From contig NZ_KB913032.1 in assembly GCF_000384215.1 (NCBI RefSeq), forward strand, positions 3,303,665-3,367,664: 64,000 bases of DNA, read 5' to 3'. Origin of the DNA: Amycolatopsis alba DSM 44262. Its GTDB lineage: Bacteria; Actinomycetota; Actinomycetes; Mycobacteriales; Pseudonocardiaceae. Below, piece after piece: positions 50,892 through 59,125 of the stretch (the stretch's first letter is position 1; each line of letters starts with the position of its first letter). The position numbers and the translations under genes are program-made. The notes below the pieces were generated by a model. It was not told the DNA's origin. It ran no database searches and worked only from the letters and a program-made list of their open reading frames with translations.

Positions 50892-51199
50892 TGGCTGACG
50901 ACAGCTGCGGCGCACCGGTCCAGGAGGCCACGCCCGCCGATTACGACACCCGCGGCCAGGTCGTGCTGGCAGGCAAGGTGACCGGCGCGGAAGGGCCCGT
51001 CGGCGGCGCCTTCGTGCGGTTGCTGGACGGCGGCGGCGACTTCACCGGCGAAGTCGTCTCGTCGGCCGACGGCGACTTCCGCTTCTACGCGGCCCCCGGT
51101 GACTGGACGGTGCGCGCGCTGCACCGCTCCGGCAACGGCGAAGCGTCCGTGACCGCCCAGGGTCCCGGCGTACACCAGCTGGCCATCGCTGTGTCATAG
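50891..51199 (+). CDS. sseC: DUF1416 protein (SseC-like)
   Basis: A 102-residue small beta-sandwich protein: LAGKVTGAEGPVGGAFVRLL, GEVVSSADGDFRFYAAPGDW, VRALHRSGNG. Always paired with the CysA2-type sulfurtransferase (Rv0814c SseC2). It probably assists sulfur transfer or surface assembly; exact role unknown. The start overlaps the sseA stop (TGATG). Confidence 0.9.
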   Translation: MADDSCGAPVQEATPADYDTRGQVVLAGKVTGAEGPVGGAFVRLLDGGGDFTGEVVSSADGDFRFYAAPGDWTVRALHRSGNGEASVTAQGPGVHQLAIAVS

Positions 51200-51210
51200 G
51201 TCGCGCGCTG

Positions 51211-51290
51211 ACGGAAAACGCGCCGAAGGGGCGTCGTTCCGCATTCACCTCACGGTGAGCGCGGAGGGCGCCCCTTCATCGCGTTTCCGT
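51211..51290 (+). terminator. long hairpin after sulfur operon
   Basis: ACGGAAAACGCG at 51211 and CGCGTTTCCGT ending 51290, with GAAGGGGCG / GCGCCCCTTC inside, form an 80-bp imperfect hairpin. Confidence 0.7.
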
Positions 51291-51423
51291 GGGCCTCCGG
51301 CCCAAAAGAGGCGCGCGACGTGAAGTCTCCGCCGGGCGCGGAGCGCCCTTTGGGAGACCGTGTGGGCACTACCACCACCCCTTCGCGGGGCTGTGCTTCC
51401 AGGTAGCGACTAAAGTGCGTGGC

Positions 51424-51522
51424 GTGGAGATCCTGTTTACGACCCTGCTGGTGCTCGCGGGCGTCGCGATCACCTGGTTCGCCGTGTACGTCGTCTACCG
51501 GCTTTACGCGGACCAGCGCTGA
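51424..51522 (+). CDS. 32-residue membrane micro-protein
   Basis: GTG-started frame VEILFTTLLVLAGVAITWFA then VYVVYRLYADQR: one transmembrane helix with a short basic end. It lies 3 bp before the nitrobindin-like gene, so it is translationally linked. No strong ribosome site. A longer frame upstream runs through the terminator and is unlikely. Conservation would decide. Confidence 0.5.
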   Translation: MEILFTTLLVLAGVAITWFAVYVVYRLYADQR

Positions 51523-51525
51523 CCC

Positions 51526-52149
51526 ATGACGGCGAGTGGCGACGAGGCCATCCAGGCCGCGGAGAAGCGCGCGGAAAGCACGCGCGAGCGCAACCTTCCC
51601 CAGTTCGACGACATGCCCATTCCGGGCGACACGGCGAATCTGCGCGAGGGTCCGAACCTCAATGACGCCTGCCTGGCGCTCTTGCCGCTCGTCGGCGTGT
51701 GGCGCGGTGAAGGCGAGGTCGACTACCCGACCATCGACGGCCCGTACCGGTTCGGCATGCAGCTGACCATCGCGCACGACGGCCGCCCGTTCCTCACGCA
51801 CGAGGCGCGCGCCTGGCTGCTCGACGAGGACGGGAAGGTCATCCGTCCCGCCGCGCGCGAATCCGGGTTCTGGCGCCCGCAGGCAGACGACACGATCGAA
51901 CTGCTGCTGACCCACAACACCGGCATCGTGGAACTCTTCTACGGCAAGCCGCGCGGCCAGGCCTCGGTTCCGGCCTGGGAGCTGGGCACCGACGCCGTCG
52001 TCCGCACTTCGACGGCCAAGGACGTCACGGCCTCTTCGCGGCTCTACGGCATCGTCAACGGCGAACTCGGCTACGTCGAGGAGCGCGCCATGATGGGCCA
52101 GGAACTGCAGCCGCACACGTCGGCGCTGCTGCGTCGCGTGGTGGGCTGA
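51526..52149 (+). CDS. nitrobindin/FABP-like heme protein
   Basis: A 207-residue protein; N-terminal ~50 residues are hydrophilic, then a ten-strand barrel (THAP4/nitrobindin). VGVWRGEGEVDYPTIDG is the conserved GxWxGxG, and LQPHTSALLRRV holds the proximal His. The M. tuberculosis homologue Rv0813c is of this type and may isomerise peroxynitrite through heme. Located as in mycobacteria after the SseC gene. Confidence 0.9.
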   Translation: MTASGDEAIQAAEKRAESTRERNLPQFDDMPIPGDTANLREGPNLNDACLALLPLVGVWRGEGEVDYPTIDGPYRFGMQLTIAHDGRPFLTHEARAWLLDEDGKVIRPAARESGFWRPQADDTIELLLTHNTGIVELFYGKPRGQASVPAWELGTDAVVRTSTAKDVTASSRLYGIVNGELGYVEERAMMGQELQPHTSALLRRVVG

Positions 52150-52158
52150 CCGTTTCCC

Positions 52159-52770
52159 GTGCGGTGGCGTGCCTACGGCGAGCACGCCGCCCTGCTCGAC
52201 TGCGATTCCCTGACCCAGACGATCGCGGCGCACGCCACGATCTCGTCCGCGCGCCCGTCCGGGATCACCGAACTCGTCCCCGGCGCCCGCAGCCTGCTCG
52301 TGGTGGAAACCCCTGGCTCGGGCGCCCTCGCCGCCGTCCGTGAGCTCCTCTCCGACGCGGATCTCGAACATCCGCCGGAAGGCGAAGCCCGCGAAATCAC
52401 CCTCGACGTCACCTACGACGGCGAAGACCTCGAACTCGTCGCGCGGGACGCGGGAGTGTCCGCCGAGGACGTCGTCCGGCTGCACACCGGCACCGTCTAC
52501 ACCGTGGCCTTCACCGGCTTCGCGCCCGGTTTCGGTTACCTGACCGGACTTCCCGGACCACTCCGGCAGCCGCGGCTGCCGTCTCCGCGCACCCGTGTGC
52601 CGCCGGGTTCGGTCGGGATCGCGGGCGAGTTCACCGGGGTGTACCCGCGGGTCTCGCCCGGCGGCTGGCGGCTGATCGGCCACACCCGGACCGTCCTGTT
52701 CGATTCACGCGCCGATCCGCCCGCGCTGCTGGCGCCCGGCGACCGGGTGCGGTTCCGGAGTGCCCGATGA
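52159..52770 (+). CDS. pxpB: 5-oxoprolinase subunit PxpB
   Basis: A 203-residue protein of the KipI/allophanate hydrolase subunit 1 family; converts 5-oxoproline to glutamate with PxpA and PxpC. TVAFTGFAPGFGYLTGLP and GSVGIAGEFTGVYPRVSPGG (PxpB signature with conserved TGFAPGF) are present. GTG start. It overlaps pxpC by 4 bp. Confidence 0.92.
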   Translation: MRWRAYGEHAALLDCDSLTQTIAAHATISSARPSGITELVPGARSLLVVETPGSGALAAVRELLSDADLEHPPEGEAREITLDVTYDGEDLELVARDAGVSAEDVVRLHTGTVYTVAFTGFAPGFGYLTGLPGPLRQPRLPSPRTRVPPGSVGIAGEFTGVYPRVSPGGWRLIGHTRTVLFDSRADPPALLAPGDRVRFRSAR

Positions 52771-53639
52771 GGGCGCTCGAAGTGGTCCGGCCTGGCCCGT
52801 TGGCGCTGGTCCAGGACCTCGGCAGGCCCGGCTACGCGCATCTCGGCGTCCCGCCGTCCGGTGCGCTGGACGTCCCGGCGCTGCGACTGGCGAACCGGCT
52901 CGTCGGCAACGACGAGGGCGCCGCGGGCGTCGAGTGCCTATTCGGCGGGCTGCGGCTGCGCGCGACGGCGTCCTGCACGATCGCGGTGACCGGCCCGGCC
53001 GTCGACGTGGAGGTCGACGGGCGCGCCGTCGGCTCGCACGCTCCGGTGTGGCTGGCCGAGGGCCAGGTCGTGGCGATCGGCGCGCCCGCCACCGGATTGC
53101 GGTGCTACCTGGCGGTTTCCGGCGGGATCGTGGTGGACGCCGAACTCGGCAGCCGGTCGCGGGACGTCCTTTCGGAGATCGGGCCCACGCCGCTGAAGAC
53201 GGGCGACGTCCTCCCGCTCGGCACACCGTCCTTGCCCGGAGGCGCCGACGTCGTGCTGCCCACGGTCGCTCCGGCGGAGCTGGCCGTGACTGTCGACCCT
53301 GGACCGCGGGCGCACTGGTTCGCGGACCTGGCGGCCGGGCTCGCGAAGACGTGGACGGTGACGGCGGAGTCCAACCGCGTCGGGCTCCGGCTCGACGGCT
53401 CCGCGTTGGCTCGCGAGGACGAGTACGTCGAGCAGGAGCTACCGAGCGAAGGCCTGCTGACCGGATCCATCCAGGTTCCGCCGAACGGGTTGCCGGTCGT
53501 TTTCCTGGCGGATCATCCGACTACCGGTGGTTATCCGGTGGCGGCGGTGGTGAGACGGGCGTCACTCCCGGCACTCGCGCAGGCCCGTCCCGGAACCCTT
53601 CTCCGCTTTCACTCGTCCACGAGAGTGTGGAACAGGTAA
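52767..53639 (+). CDS. pxpC: 5-oxoprolinase subunit PxpC
   Basis: A 290-residue biotin-dependent-carboxyltransferase-fold protein (KipA family). LALVQDLGRPGYAHLGVPPSG, GLRLRATASCTIAVTGPAVDV, SNRVGLRLDG and FLADHPTTGGYPVAAVV are family blocks. It partners PxpB; no pxpA gene is visible in the window. Its last 13 bp overlap the next gene. Confidence 0.92.
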   Translation: MRALEVVRPGPLALVQDLGRPGYAHLGVPPSGALDVPALRLANRLVGNDEGAAGVECLFGGLRLRATASCTIAVTGPAVDVEVDGRAVGSHAPVWLAEGQVVAIGAPATGLRCYLAVSGGIVVDAELGSRSRDVLSEIGPTPLKTGDVLPLGTPSLPGGADVVLPTVAPAELAVTVDPGPRAHWFADLAAGLAKTWTVTAESNRVGLRLDGSALAREDEYVEQELPSEGLLTGSIQVPPNGLPVVFLADHPTTGGYPVAAVVRRASLPALAQARPGTLLRFHSSTRVWNR

Positions 53640-54040
53640 AGGTCGACGGTGGCACAGGTGTCATCGACACGAATTCGGTCCCTTCGCAGCCCGAACTGCC
53701 GCAGTCGCTGCGGATCGCGCTGGCCACCGGTCAGATGCGGCGTCCGCTCGGCGACACGCTCCGCCCGCTTCTCGATCTCTTCTCCGACGGCGAGTACCAG
53801 GTCACCGGCCCCGAACGGCTGGCCGAGGACCGCTACCTGACCCCGAGCGCCGACTGGCCGCCCGCCGACGTCTCACGGGTCGGCTACTACCGGACGGCGA
53901 TCAAGAGCGGGCACCGGCCGGTCGCGGTCGTACTGGAGACCGCCGACGCGGCGGTGATCCTCGACGGGCACCACAAGATCGCGGCCTACCGCGAAGAAGA
54001 GATCCTGCCGCATCTGCTGATCATCAGTCAGCTCAACTGA
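53627..54040 (+). CDS. ParB-like N-terminal domain protein
   Basis: A 137-residue protein. The C-terminal half reads VGYYRTAIKSGHRPVAVVLE then ILDGHHKIAAYRE, the ParB/Srx N-terminal fold signature (DGHHR-type). No HTH follows, so it is not a partition protein; it could be a nucleotidase or kinase-like ParB-fold enzyme. GTG at 53627 overlaps pxpC by 13 bp; it also overlaps the convergent lyase gene by 8 bp. Confidence 0.7.
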   Translation: MEQVKVDGGTGVIDTNSVPSQPELPQSLRIALATGQMRRPLGDTLRPLLDLFSDGEYQVTGPERLAEDRYLTPSADWPPADVSRVGYYRTAIKSGHRPVAVVLETADAAVILDGHHKIAAYREEEILPHLLIISQLN

Positions 54041-54887
54041 TCGCGTACTCGCTCTCGTACGCGGCGGCCAGCTCGGCATGGATGGCGCTGGAGTCGGTGA
54101 GCGCGACGCCGTCGAGCGTGTGCACCCTGGTCAGCTTGCGGACCGACGAGGCGAGGAACAGCCCTTCGCCCTCGGTGAGGTCCGAGACCTGAAGCGGCTC
54201 GACCTTGACCGACCAGCCCGCCCGCTCGGCACCCCGGAACAGCGCGGCCTGCGTCGTCCCCGGCAGGATGCCGATGGTCGCCGGCGGCGTGTAGAGCGTC
54301 TTGTCCTTCGCGAGGACGACCGTCGAAGTCGGCCCTTCGAAGACCGAACCGTTGGCGGCGGTGAAAATCACATCGCTCGCGCCACGGCGGCCTGCCTCAC
54401 GCAGCGCGGCCATGTTGACGCCGTACGAAATCGACTTCGCGCCCAGCAGCAGCCACGGCGCGCGCTCGGCGAGTTCGGGCTCGATACCGCGCTCGAGGGT
54501 GATCGCCGCGACGCCTTCGACACGGGCCCGCAGCACCTTCTCGTCGATCTCCACCCCGAGCGCGAACCCGAACGGCTTCGCTTCCGGATCGCCGTCGATT
54601 CCCCTGGTGTACACCAGTTTCAGGGCGATCTCGGCGGGGCCGGACCAGTTGTCGATGACCGCCTGCGCGGCGCGTTCCCAGTCCGCGAGGTCCGGCTCCG
54701 GCAGGTCGAGCATGGCCGCGGAACGGGCCAGCCGCTCGAGATGCGGGCGGAGCTCACGGGGGCGTCCGTCGACGACGAGGATCGTCTCGAACACGCCGTC
54801 GCCGCGAAGCAGTCCAAGATCGTCTACCCGCAGGTGAGCGGCTTCGGGGTCGGCCAGGGTCCCGTCGAGAAAGGCAAGCACGCGCAT
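54033..54887 (-). CDS. class IV aminotransferase, aminodeoxychorismate lyase type
   Basis: A 284-residue fold-type IV PLP enzyme. VDDLGLLRGDGVFETI, PLP Lys in LLLGAKSISYGVNMAAL, IFTAANGSVFEGPTSTVV and GILPGTTQAALFRGAE. Orthologous in position to Rv0812, reported to act both as 4-amino-4-deoxychorismate lyase (folate) and D-amino-acid aminotransferase. ATG 54887; divergent from ygfZ by 30 bp. Confidence 0.9.
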   Translation of the reverse strand: MRVLAFLDGTLADPEAAHLRVDDLGLLRGDGVFETILVVDGRPRELRPHLERLARSAAMLDLPEPDLADWERAAQAVIDNWSGPAEIALKLVYTRGIDGDPEAKPFGFALGVEIDEKVLRARVEGVAAITLERGIEPELAERAPWLLLGAKSISYGVNMAALREAGRRGASDVIFTAANGSVFEGPTSTVVLAKDKTLYTPPATIGILPGTTQAALFRGAERAGWSVKVEPLQVSDLTEGEGLFLASSVRKLTRVHTLDGVALTDSSAIHAELAAAYESEYAIS

Positions 54888-54917
54888 GGGGACACGGTAC
54901 TCACTAGCATGGGTTTC

Positions 54918-56045
54918 ATGCCCTACCGCTCCCCCTTGCTCGACCTTCCCGGACCGATCGCGGCACCCGACGGGCATCCGGAGGAGGGTGTCCCGTGGCA
55001 TTGGGGAGACCCGTTCGCCGAGCAACGGACCGCGGCGCGCGGCGCGGTCGTGATCGACCGTTCGCACCGCGAGATCCTGGCCGTGACCGGGGAAGAACGG
55101 TTGTCCTGGCTGCATTTGGTGATCTCGCAGCACGTCACCGGGCTCGCCGAGGGCACCGGCACCGAGGCGCTCGTGCTGGACAGCCAAGGCCGCGTCGACA
55201 CCCACATGGTCGTCGCGCACTCGGACGGCACGGTTTTCCTGGACAGCGACAGGGGCGCGGTGGCGTCCAGCGCGTTGCCGTCCGGCGGCAAGCAGACTCT
55301 GCTCGAATACCTCGAAGCGATGAAGTTCTGGTCCAAAGTGGACATCCGCGATGCCTCTGCCGAACTGGCGTTGCTGACCGTCCTCGGCCCCGACGCGGAC
55401 CGGGTGCTGGCCTCCGTGGATGTCTCGCTCGACTCGGACGCGTACTCCGTCGCGCCGATCCCCGGCGGTTTCGCGCGGCGGATGCCGTGGCCGGGACGGC
55501 ACAGCGTCGACCTCGCCGTGCCCCGCGCCGAACTCGCCGACTGGTGGCGCCGCCTGACCGACGCCGGCGCGCGCCCGGCGGGCAGCTGGACGTTCGACGC
55601 GCTGCGGGTCGAGTCGCTGCGGCCGCGGCTGGGAATCGACACCGACGAGCGCACGATCCCGCACGAGGTGAACTGGGTCGACTCCGCCGCGCACGTGGCG
55701 AAGGGCTGCTACCGCGGGCAGGAGACCGTCGCGAAGGTCCACAACGTCGGGCGGCCGCCGCGGTACATGGCGCTGCTGCATCTGGACGGTTCGCCGGAGA
55801 TCACCCCGGAAACCGGTGACCCGGTGGTTCTCGGCGAGCGGACCGTCGGGCGCGTCGGGAGCGTGGTGCAGCATCACGAGCTGGGGCCGATCGCGCTGGC
55901 ACTGGTCAAACGCTCGACGCGGCCGGGAGCCGAACTGCTGGTCGGCGCCGAGGACCGGGTCGTGCAGGCGGCCATCGATCCGGACTCGGTGCCGGGCGAG
56001 GCCCCCGCTCCGGGCCGGGAGGCCGCCCAGCGGCTGCGGGGCTGA
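54918..56045 (+). CDS. ygfZ: folate-binding YgfZ-like protein
   Basis: A 375-residue GcvT-fold protein (Rv0811c type) that helps Fe-S cluster enzymes with folate. RGAVVIDRSHREILAVTGEE at the N-terminus and the hallmark KGCYRGQETV near residue 261. ATG at 54918 (MPYRSPLL) or 54909. A neighbour of the folate-pathway lyase, consistent with a linked role. Confidence 0.92.
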   Translation: MPYRSPLLDLPGPIAAPDGHPEEGVPWHWGDPFAEQRTAARGAVVIDRSHREILAVTGEERLSWLHLVISQHVTGLAEGTGTEALVLDSQGRVDTHMVVAHSDGTVFLDSDRGAVASSALPSGGKQTLLEYLEAMKFWSKVDIRDASAELALLTVLGPDADRVLASVDVSLDSDAYSVAPIPGGFARRMPWPGRHSVDLAVPRAELADWWRRLTDAGARPAGSWTFDALRVESLRPRLGIDTDERTIPHEVNWVDSAAHVAKGCYRGQETVAKVHNVGRPPRYMALLHLDGSPEITPETGDPVVLGERTVGRVGSVVQHHELGPIALALVKRSTRPGAELLVGAEDRVVQAAIDPDSVPGEAPAPGREAAQRLRG

Positions 56046-56067
56046 GGACTACTTGCGCTTTCGTGCC

Positions 56068-56115
56068 GTGAAGGCCTCCTTGCCTACCTTGAGGGTAGGG
56101 AAGGGGCCCTTCGCC
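56068..56115. repeat. palindromic intergenic repeat joining two repeat arms
   Basis: GTGAAGGCCTCCTTGCCTACC (56068-56088 region) faces GGTAGGGAAGGGGCCCTTCGCC (56094-56115), an imperfect inverted repeat. The left arm matches the repeat at 7.3 kb, and the right arm contains the GAAGGGGCCCTTC core found at 41.6 kb. Confidence 0.65.
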
Positions 56116-56240
56116 ACCTTCTGACCTGCTGGCGGAGTCCGAAGGAGCGGCAGCGCAAAGGAGGGTGTCGGGAGGGGCAGAGATCCTTGTGGTATCGCTC
56201 CCTCCGGAACATTTCGGCCGGAGCGCGATAAGCTACGCGC

Positions 56241-56804
56241 GTGATCGAAGTCCGGCCCGGTGGTCGCCGTCGTATCGACCGCGTGCTCGGCCCTGGGTAT
56301 CTCAGCGACCTCGGCGAGCTGACTCTTTCCGTGCTGCGCGAGCGCCGTGACGAGGCCGCGCAGGAGGAGACCGACCTGTCGTATCTTCGGCGCCTGCTGC
56401 ACGCGCGGATCGACATCGTGCGGGCCGAGCAGGAGCGCCGGAGTTCGGGCGGCGAGAGCAGCGTCGTCGAGCGGCTGGCCGCGATACTGGCGGACAACGC
56501 GATCGGCCCGGCCACGGGTTCGGGCAGGCATCAGCGGCTGGAACCGTCCCGCGCGGGCGAGCACCGGCGGTTCGCCGAGGCGCTCATCGGTGACACAGAC
56601 CTTTCCGACGTCAGCACGCTCTCGGACGAGAAGCTGGTCAACGCCCTCAACAGGTACGCCGACGAAGAGGTCTCGGTCTCTTCGTACCGCCGCGAGGTGC
56701 AGGGCGTGATGGACACGATCAACGCCGAGATCGCGACCCGCTACCGCAAGGGCACGGCGTCGGTCGACGACCTGCTCGACACCGAACGCGGCGGGCTCGA
56801 GTGA
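56241..56804 (+). CDS. rsiG: RsiG-type c-di-GMP-dependent anti-sigma factor
   Basis: A 187-residue helical protein of the RsiG family, which sequesters the sporulation sigma factor WhiG when bound to c-di-GMP. Both c-di-GMP motifs of form E(x3)S(x2)R(x3)Q(x3)D are present: the second is exact (E143, S147, R150, Q154, D158); the first has His for Gln (E43, S47, R50, H54, D58). Antiparallel helices ~40-68 and ~128-172 with a disordered centre. GTG start at 56241; overlaps the asparaginase gene by 4 bp. Confidence 0.9.
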   Translation: MIEVRPGGRRRIDRVLGPGYLSDLGELTLSVLRERRDEAAQEETDLSYLRRLLHARIDIVRAEQERRSSGGESSVVERLAAILADNAIGPATGSGRHQRLEPSRAGEHRRFAEALIGDTDLSDVSTLSDEKLVNALNRYADEEVSVSSYRREVQGVMDTINAEIATRYRKGTASVDDLLDTERGGLE

Positions 56805-57748
56805 CGAATCCCGTCCTGGTCGAGGTCGTCCGCTCCGGTTTCGTGGAGAGCACGCACCGCGGCGCGCTCGTGATCACCGCCCCGGACGGATCGGTGCGGT
56901 TCTCCGCGGGCGACATCGAGCGCCCGGTGTACCCGCGCTCGTCCAACAAGCCACTCCAAGCCGTCGGGATGCTGCGCGCCGGCCTCACCATCGACGACGA
57001 GGACCTCGCGCTGGGCTGCGGGTCGCACAACGGCGAGCCCGGCCACGTCGAGGGCGCCTTGTCGATGCTTTCCCGCGCGGACCTGACCGAGGACGCGCTG
57101 GCCTGCCCGCCCGCCTTCCCGCTGCACGAGCCGAGCATGCTGGCCGTGGCCGCGTCGGGGAAACGCCGCGCCGCCATGAACTGCTCCGGCAAACACGCCG
57201 CGATGCTCACGACCTGCGCCCAGCTCGGCTGGCCGACCGAGGACTACGCGGCCGCGACCCACCCGCTGCAGAAGGTCATCCAGGCCACCATCGCCGACCT
57301 CACCGGCGAGACGATCGAGACCGTCGGCGTCGACGGCTGCGGCGCCCCGCTGTTCGCGTTCTCCCTCACCGGCCTCGCTCGTTCCTTCGGAAGGCTGGTC
57401 ACCGCGATGGGCGGCCCGGACCGCCGGGTCGCGGACGCCGTCCGCGCGTATCCGTGGCAGGTCGCGGGCACCGGCCGCGAAGACACCGTGCTGATGCGCG
57501 GCGTGGACGGCCTGCTCTCGAAGGGCGGCGCCGAGGGAGTGCACGCGTTCGCCCTCCCGGACGGCACCGCGCTGGCGCTGAAAATCGACGACGGCAACGC
57601 CAGGGCACGGATCCCGCTGCTGCTCGCGACCCTGCGCCACCTCGGCATCGACCCTGGCGAGGAGGCAGGCGACCTCGCTCGCAACGCGGTCTTGGGCGGT
57701 GGGAAGCCGGTCGGCGAGCTGAGGGTCGTCGCCGGTCTCTTCGGCTAG
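56801..57748 (+). CDS. rhizobial-type (class 3) L-asparaginase
   Basis: A 315-residue enzyme of the ReAV-like asparaginase family (also PF06089). YPRSSNKPLQAVGM holds the Ser-x-x-Lys pair; LGCGSHNGEPGHV, RRAAMNCSGKHAAMLT and TVGVDGCGAPLFAF carry the Cys/Lys/Ser ligands of the active site. Hydrolyses L-asparagine to aspartate. GTG start overlaps rsiG (GTGA); convergent with the next gene through a shared CTAG. Confidence 0.9.
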   Translation: MTNPVLVEVVRSGFVESTHRGALVITAPDGSVRFSAGDIERPVYPRSSNKPLQAVGMLRAGLTIDDEDLALGCGSHNGEPGHVEGALSMLSRADLTEDALACPPAFPLHEPSMLAVAASGKRRAAMNCSGKHAAMLTTCAQLGWPTEDYAAATHPLQKVIQATIADLTGETIETVGVDGCGAPLFAFSLTGLARSFGRLVTAMGGPDRRVADAVRAYPWQVAGTGREDTVLMRGVDGLLSKGGAEGVHAFALPDGTALALKIDDGNARARIPLLLATLRHLGIDPGEEAGDLARNAVLGGGKPVGELRVVAGLFG

Positions 57749-58644
57749 TTCGAGCGTTCCCGCGCGGCCAGGTCTCCCCAGAAGTCCCGCAGGTCGGCGA
57801 ACAGTTCCGCCAGCTCGTCGACGTTGCCGGTGCGGAGCGCGTCGAGGATGTCGTGAACCTCTTCGGCGGTCGTGTCGGCCTGCAGGATCGAGTCGGCGAA
57901 GAGTTGCACGAGGCCGCCGTAGTCGAGTTCGACCGCGGAACCTGGGTGGAAGCTGTCGAGCCAGCGTCGCGTCTCGAGCAGCACCCGGCCGGGCGCTGAG
58001 TCGCCGAAGGTCGCTTCGAGCAGGTCCCCGACCTCGCGGGCGCGATGCCGCGCGTCGGCGATGGAGACCCGCCACGACACCTCGCGTTCGGGGTCTTCGC
58101 GGCCTTTGCCCAGTTTGACCCGGCGCATTCCGGGATCGAACAGCACGAACCACGGGAGCGGGACGGTCCACGTCGTCGAGAGCGTGTGCGAGGCCGAGGC
58201 GGACAGATCGCCGATCGCGGACTTCGCGCGCGAGCGGATCATGTCGAACGAAGCGCCGCCCGCGTCGAGCACCGCGTTCTTCAGCGCCGGATGCGCGTCG
58301 CCGAGGAAGGTCACCAGCGCCGCGGCCGAGCGGGCGCGGATCTCCATCGGGCAGATCAGCGGCCCCGGACCGGCGTCGCCGTGCTCACCCTCCGGCACGT
58401 CTTCTGGGTCCAGGACGAGAACGTCGGTGACGAGGCTGGGCGCGGCCCTGCCGTCCTCGAGTTCGGCGGGCAACAGCCGCCCGACGTGCTGTGACTTGAG
58501 CCACAGTGCCTGCTCGCGTATCCCCGCGGCCGAACGATCGAGCCGGGCCGCTTCGACGGCCTCGAGCAGGCGTTCGTCCGGCGGGTCCCCCAGCGCGACC
58601 AGGGGCTCATAGACGCGGAGATAAGCCGCGAACGGACGGGGCAC
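57745..58644 (-). CDS. hypothetical protein
   Basis: A 299-residue soluble protein that I do not recognise with confidence. GTG 58644 start (PRPFAAYLRVYEPLVAL); PLICPMEIRARSAAALVTFLG, TTWTVPLPWFVLFDPGMRR and WRVSIADARHRAREVGDLLE are likely conserved; acidic helical C-terminus. No membrane or catalytic motif is obvious. Homologues are probably widespread in actinomycetes near this locus. Stops in the CTAG shared with the asparaginase gene. The gap 58645-58851 to the next gene shows only promoter-like AT stretches. Confidence 0.75.
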   Translation of the reverse strand: MPRPFAAYLRVYEPLVALGDPPDERLLEAVEAARLDRSAAGIREQALWLKSQHVGRLLPAELEDGRAAPSLVTDVLVLDPEDVPEGEHGDAGPGPLICPMEIRARSAAALVTFLGDAHPALKNAVLDAGGASFDMIRSRAKSAIGDLSASASHTLSTTWTVPLPWFVLFDPGMRRVKLGKGREDPEREVSWRVSIADARHRAREVGDLLEATFGDSAPGRVLLETRRWLDSFHPGSAVELDYGGLVQLFADSILQADTTAEEVHDILDALRTGNVDELAELFADLRDFWGDLAARERSN

Positions 58645-58851
58645 AGGAGCATCGTGACACGCCGACCTGCGACTATCGCCACCGACCGGCCGGTAACCGG
58701 CGTTCGGTGAACACTGTCGCCACCGGCACACCGTGCCACGTCGCATCCAACCCCCCGGACACGGTACGGTGTCAGCAGGAAATAATTGTCGAGACGATGC
58801 GGGGCCGCCGATTCCCCCGGCCGCCCCGCCCCTGTGCGAGGGGGTCGAGCC

Positions 58852-59037
58852 ATGGGGCGCGGCCGGGCTAAGGCCAAGCAGACGAAGGTGGCGCGCGAGC
58901 TCAAGTACAGCTCGCACGAAACCGACTTCGATGCTTTGCAGCGCGAGCTGTCCAGTAGTTCCTCGGATTACGGGCACGAGGACGACAAGCGGGATGACGA
59001 CGACCCGTACGACGGGTACGACGAATACCGCCGCTGA
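58852..59037 (+). CDS. DUF3073 protein
   Basis: A 61-residue highly charged protein: MGRGRAKAKQTKVARELKYS, then a Ser-rich linker and an acidic DDKRDDDDPYDGYDEY tail. DUF3073 is nearly universal in actinobacteria, with no known function; composition suggests an RNA- or ribosome-associated protein. Confidence 0.93.
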   Translation: MGRGRAKAKQTKVARELKYSSHETDFDALQRELSSSSSDYGHEDDKRDDDDPYDGYDEYRR

Positions 59038-59045
59038 GCAGGCGT

Positions 59046-59095
59046 GACACGCGAGGGTGGGACGGGCTGAACCCCGTGGTCCACCCTCGCGTGTC
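59046..59095 (+). terminator. terminator of DUF3073 gene
   Basis: Perfect 15-bp stem GACACGCGAGGGTGG (59046-59060) / CCACCCTCGCGTGTC (59081-59095) with a 20-nt loop. Confidence 0.8.
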
Positions 59096-59125
59096 GCGTG
59101 CTGCCCAAAATACGAGGAGGGTGCC

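Noticed and set aside
54033..55877. 614-residue minus-strand protein including the class IV aminotransferase
   Set aside because: The N-terminal 330 residues are antisense to ygfZ, which has clear motifs; the start was moved to 54887.
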